Of a stretch of 64,000 bases of DNA, positions 59,401 through 64,000 are shown piece after piece. The stretch's first letter is position 1. Every line of letters starts with the position of its first letter. The notes beneath the pieces were generated by a model that worked only from the letters and a program-made list of their open reading frames with translations, made no database searches and was not told the origin of the DNA. This DNA comes from Mycobacterium sp. AT1 (lineage in GTDB: Bacteria; Actinomycetota; Actinomycetes; Mycobacteriales; Mycobacteriaceae): positions 62,001-126,000 of the forward strand of contig NZ_MVOC01000057.1 of NCBI RefSeq assembly GCF_002043095.1, in the 5' to 3' direction. The translations under genes were made by a program, and so were the position numbers.

Positions 59401-61042
59401 CAAGGTGTACCCGTGGGTCGCCGAGGTGCGGCACTCGACGCCTGGCGTCGGGCTGATCTCGCCGCCGCCGCACCACGACATCTACTCCATCGAGGATCTC
59501 GCGCAGCTGATCCACGACCTGAAGAACGCCAACCCCAGTGCCAGGGTGCACGTGAAGCTGGTGTCCGAGAACGGCGTCGGCACCGTCGCGGCGGGCGTCT
59601 CCAAGGCGCACGCCGACGTCGTGTTGATCTCCGGTCACGACGGCGGCACCGGCGCCACCCCGCTCACCTCGCAGAAGCACGCGGGTGCTCCGTGGGAGTT
59701 GGGGCTTGCCGAGACGCAGCAGACGTTGCTGCTCAACGGACTTCGCGATCGCATCGTGGTGCAGGTCGACGGTCAGCTCAAGACGGGCCGCGACGTCGTC
59801 GTCGCCGCCCTGCTCGGCGGCGAGGAGTTCGGCTTCGCGACCGCCCCTCTGGTGGTGGCCGGGTGCATCATGATGCGGGTGTGTCACCTCGACACGTGCC
59901 CGGTCGGAGTCGCCACCCAGAACCCGTTGCTGCGCGAGCGGTTCAACGGCAAGCCCGAGTTCGTCGAGAACTTCTTCCGGTTCATCGCCGAAGAAGTGCG
60001 GGAACTCATGGCGCAGTTGGGCTTCCGCACCGTCAACGAGATGGTCGGCCAGGTCGGCGCGCTGGACACCAAGCAGGCCGCCGCGCACTGGAAGGCCCAC
60101 AAGCTGGACCTGTCTCCCGTGCTGGTCGAACCCGACTCGGCGTTCATGAATCAGGACCTGTACTGCAGCTCGCAGCAGGACCACGGGCTGGACAAGGCAC
60201 TCGACCAGCAGCTGATCGCGCAGAGCCGCGAGGCCCTTGACACCGGGTCTGCGGTCAAGTTCCGGACCAGCATCGCCAACGTCAACCGCACGGTCGGCAC
60301 CATGCTCGGCCACGAGCTGACGAAGATTCATGGCGGACAAGGACTTCCCGACGGCACCATCGACATCACCTTCGACGGGTCGGCGGGCAACAGCTTCGGC
60401 GCGTTCCTGCCGAAGGGCATCACGCTGCGCGTCTACGGTGACGCCAACGACTACGTCGGCAAGGGTCTGTCCGGCGGACGCATCGCGGTGCGGCCGTCGG
60501 AGTCCGCGCCGGCAGAGTTCACCGCCGAGGACAACATCATCGCGGGCAACGTGGTGCTGTTCGGTGCCACCAGTGGTCAGGCCTTCCTGCGGGGTCAGGT
60601 CGGCGAGCGCTTCGCAGTGCGGAACTCGGGCGCCCACGCGGTGGTCGAGGGTGTGGGTGACCACGGCTGCGAGTACATGACCGGGGGCAAGGTGGCGATC
60701 CTCGGACCCACCGGCCGCAACTTCGCCGCGGGAATGTCCGGTGGCATCGCCTACGTGTACGACCTGCACGGCACGCTGTCCGACAACCTCAACGGCGAGA
60801 TGGTGGAACTCGAGCGGCTGGACGACCACGACGTCGAGTGGTTGCAGGGGATCCTCCAAGCGCACGTCGACGCCACCGATTCGGCCGTCGGCCAACGGGT
60901 TCTGTCCGATTGGGAGTCTCAACTGAAGCACTTCGTGAAGGTCATGCCACGCGACTACCGGTCGGTCCTGACCGCGATCGCCGAAGCCGAACGCAACGGT
61001 GAAGACGTCAACACCGCGATCATGGCGGCGGCTCGTGGCTGA
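56417..61042 (+). CDS. gltB: Glutamate synthase large subunit
   Basis: GltB transfers the amide nitrogen of glutamine to 2-oxoglutarate. The 1541-residue protein shows the class II amidotransferase with nucleophile Cys29 after a short propeptide ([13 protein letters not shown]), the central domain, the FMN synthase domain ([37 protein letters not shown]) and the [3Fe-4S] cysteines Cys1150, Cys1156 and Cys1161 ([16 protein letters not shown]). A C-terminal GXGXG beta-helix closes it. Start is GTG 56417 or ATG 56423. It overlaps gltD by 8 nt. Confidence 0.98.
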   Translation: [1541 protein letters not shown]

Positions 61043-62501
61043 CCCGCGCGGCTTCCTCAAGCACACCCACCGCGAGACGCCTCAGCGTCGGCCAGTCCCG
61101 CTGCGGCTTCGCGACTGGAACGAGGTCTACGAGGACTTCCCCCACGACGTGCTGCAGGACCAGGCGGCCCGGTGCATGGACTGCGGTATTCCGTTCTGCC
61201 ACAACGGTTGTCCACTCGGCAACCTGATCCCCGAGTGGAACGACCTGGTCTTCAAGGACCGGTGGCGCGACTCCATCGAACGGCTACACGCCACCAACAA
61301 CTTCCCGGAGTTCACCGGGCGGCTGTGCCCGGCACCGTGCGAGGCGTCGTGCGTCCTTGGCATCAACCAGGACCCGGTGACCATCAAACAGGTCGAGGTC
61401 GAGATCATCGACAACGCCTTCGACGAAGGCTGGGTGCTTCCCCTTCCGCCGCATCGGCTGACCAACAAGAAGGTCGCAGTCGTCGGATCGGGCCCCGCGG
61501 GTTTGGCTGCGGCGCAGCAGCTGACGCGGGCAGGACATCAGGTGACGGTGTTCGAACGCGCCGACCGCATCGGTGGTCTGCTGCGCTACGGCATCCCCGA
61601 GTTCAAGATGGAGAAGCGCCACATCGACCGTCGCCTCGAGCAGATGGCGGCCGAGGGCACGACGTTCCGCACCGGGGTCAACGTCGGCGTCGACCTCACC
61701 GCGGCCCAACTGCGGCTGAACTACGACGCCGTGGTGCTGTCCGGTGGCGCGACCGACTGGCGTGACCTGCCGATCCCCGGCCGCGAACTCGACGGCATTC
61801 ATCAGGCGATGGAGTACCTGCCCTGGGCCAACCGGGTGCAGAACGGTGACCAGGTGGTCGGCGAGGACGGCGAACCGCCGATCACCGCCAAGGGCAAGAA
61901 GGTCGTCATCATCGGCGGCGGCGACACCGGTGCCGACTGCCTCGGCACGTCGCACCGGCAGGGCGCGGCCAGCGTGCACCAGTTCGAGATCATGCCGCGG
62001 CCTCCTGAGGAGCGCGCGGACTCGACGCCGTGGCCGACCTACCCCCTGATGTACCGGGTCGCCTCGGCACACGAAGAGGGCGGCGAGCGGGTGTTCTCGG
62101 TCAACACCGAGGAGTTCATCGGCGTCGACGGGCACGTCACCGCGCTCAAGGTGCACGAGGTCGAGATGCGCGACGGCAAGTTCGCCAAGGTCGAGGGCAG
62201 CGACTTCGAGCTGGAGGCCGACCTGGTTCTGCTGGCGATGGGCTTCGTCGGCCCCGAGAAGCAGGGTCTGCTGACCGATCTGCGGGTCGAGCTGACCGAC
62301 CGCGGCAACGTCAAGCGCGACGACGACTTCCAGACCTCGGTGCCCGGCGTCTTCGTTGCCGGTGACATGGGTCGCGGGCAATCGCTCATCGTGTGGGCGA
62401 TTGCCGAGGGCCGGGCTGCCGCCGCGGGCGTCGACCGCCACCTGATGGGCCGGACGGCACTCCCGGCGCCGATCAAGCCGACGGCCGCTCCCCAGCGCTA
62501 G
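61035..62501 (+). CDS. gltD: Glutamate synthase small subunit
   Basis: GltD passes electrons from NADPH to GltB. The 488-residue protein has the N-terminal [4Fe-4S] cysteines Cys47, Cys50, Cys55 and Cys59 (CMDCGIPFCHNGC), an FAD site VAVVGSGPAGLAAAQQL, and an NADPH site VVIIGGGDTGADC. I chose GTG 61035, which overlaps gltB by 8 nt. Confidence 0.97.
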   Translation: MADPRGFLKHTHRETPQRRPVPLRLRDWNEVYEDFPHDVLQDQAARCMDCGIPFCHNGCPLGNLIPEWNDLVFKDRWRDSIERLHATNNFPEFTGRLCPAPCEASCVLGINQDPVTIKQVEVEIIDNAFDEGWVLPLPPHRLTNKKVAVVGSGPAGLAAAQQLTRAGHQVTVFERADRIGGLLRYGIPEFKMEKRHIDRRLEQMAAEGTTFRTGVNVGVDLTAAQLRLNYDAVVLSGGATDWRDLPIPGRELDGIHQAMEYLPWANRVQNGDQVVGEDGEPPITAKGKKVVIIGGGDTGADCLGTSHRQGAASVHQFEIMPRPPEERADSTPWPTYPLMYRVASAHEEGGERVFSVNTEEFIGVDGHVTALKVHEVEMRDGKFAKVEGSDFELEADLVLLAMGFVGPEKQGLLTDLRVELTDRGNVKRDDDFQTSVPGVFVAGDMGRGQSLIVWAIAEGRAAAAGVDRHLMGRTALPAPIKPTAAPQR

Positions 62502-62509
62502 CTTTTGCT

Positions 62510-62572
62510 CGCCGACTTCTGCGTGCGGGTCGTGGTTGGTCGCTGATCGCGACCAACACGCAGATCTCGGCG
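62510..62572. repeat. Composite inverted repeat after gltD
   Basis: An inner 9-bp stem GTTGGTCGC/GCGACCAAC (62535-62543, 62549-62557, loop TGATC) stacks on an outer stem TCTGCGT/ACGCAGA (62518-62524, 62558-62564). CGCCGA/TCGGCG (62510-62515, 62567-62572) extends it. It lies 9 bp after the gltD stop. It could end gltBD transcription or be a dispersed intergenic repeat. Confidence 0.65.
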
Positions 62573-62733
62573 CCGGTGGACGCCTCAGTAACCACTCCAG
62601 TCACACCAGAAACATCCGATCTTTTGTCGGCGCGCCCTCTGGTGTTAGCCAGATCACAGGTGTCTAATGATTCTCGGGGTTCGTGCACTAGTGTGGGCCC
62701 ACGGTGAAGCAAGACGACCGCAGGAGTAACACC

Positions 62734-62874
62734 GTGTACATCAATCCAATCGCTCGCTCGCGAATGGGCCGTATGGCCTGGTCACTGTTCCGCCACCCGG
62801 TCCGCAGCCGCGACTTTCCGGCCAAGCACGAGCGTCTCGTGACGGCCGCCGAACTCGTCCGGTACGGCGTCTAA
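62734..62874 (+). CDS. Small basic protein (46 aa)
   Basis: A 46-codon gene begins GTG 62734 with GGAG 8 nt upstream and reads MYINPIARSRMGRMAWSLFR, then HPVRSRDFPAKHERLVTAAELVRYGV. It is rich in Arg and Leu, amphipathic at the start, and keeps high-GC third positions. It is too short for routine gene calling. Function is unknown. Confidence 0.55.
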   Translation: MYINPIARSRMGRMAWSLFRHPVRSRDFPAKHERLVTAAELVRYGV

Positions 62875-62945
62875 CTCGACCCCATCGCGCCGTAGTTGCA
62901 GCGCGAAAGTTTGCTTAGCCGAGTTATCTACCTGGCCGTCAGTAT

Positions 62946-64000
<1,055 letters not shown>

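Overview
The window is a high-GC stretch of a mycobacterial chromosome, most likely a rapidly growing Mycolicibacterium. The evidence is the gene content: a FadD9-type carboxylic acid reductase, an MCE-domain protein, F420-type PPOX enzymes, a maltokinase of the TreS/Pep2 pathway, a Dps1-like protein with a lysine-rich tail, and a block (TetR, P450, MsrA, NTF2-like protein, epimerase) in the same order as M. tuberculosis Rv0135c-Rv0139. Gene density is high. I see no tRNA, rRNA, IS element, prophage or CRISPR array. Many neighbours overlap by exactly 4 nt (ATGA or GTGA), the sign of translational coupling.

Region by region. 1-6550 holds the 3' part of a carboxylic acid reductase, a lone MCE gene, a dihydrodipicolinate-reductase-like oxidoreductase, and a PPOX enzyme coupled to a proline-rich membrane protein. 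6774-10580 is a four-gene ABC importer operon. 10538-13228 holds a degenerate PLP decarboxylase homologue, a PyrE-like phosphoribosyltransferase and a HugZ/DUF2470 protein. 13399-19076 holds a secreted Pro-rich protein, maltokinase, a secreted glycoside hydrolase and a GT39 mannosyltransferase-like membrane protein. 19050-21148 is a MarR-ABC exporter operon with a perfect 11-bp-arm operator. 21196-23852 holds an acidic protein and glycogen debranching enzyme GlgX. 24039-28360 is a five-gene leftward cluster: four membrane or lipoprotein genes, all joined by 4-nt overlaps, followed by pncA.

28458-37755 holds an acyl-CoA dehydrogenase, small enzymes, and then an operon of a GT4 glycosyltransferase, a methyltransferase and an alpha/alpha-toroid protein, followed by a GGDEF protein, a DUF2127 protein, a second methyltransferase and a TetR regulator. 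This looks like a locus for 3-O-methylmannose polysaccharide or a related methylated glycan. 37742-43411 is the TetR/CYP138-like/Msr/Rv0138/Rv0139-like block, with two phased dyads in the TetR-P450 gap. 43422-45338 is a nitrile-hydratase or thiocyanate-hydrolase-like operon whose alpha subunit starts with a (His-Asp)6 tract. 45464-47496 is a patch of accessory character: an SDR relic, a DUF4262 gene and three small genes.

47652-55783 holds a DUF3516 DEAD-box helicase, a tiny Cys-rich protein, a FAD oxidoreductase, SRPBCC and DUF427 proteins, an AlkA-like glycosylase, a DUF2461 protein, Dps and aquaporin Z. 56417-62501 is gltBD (glutamate synthase), followed by an elaborate inverted repeat, a 46-codon small gene and the start of a MalK/UgpC-type ABC ATPase that runs off the right edge.

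The main themes are alpha-glucan and methylated-glycan metabolism (mak, glgX, the GT4 operon, GT39, GH), nitrogen assimilation (gltBD, the NHase-like operon), stress defence (dps, msrA/B, AlkA) and several compact regulator-target modules with visible operators.
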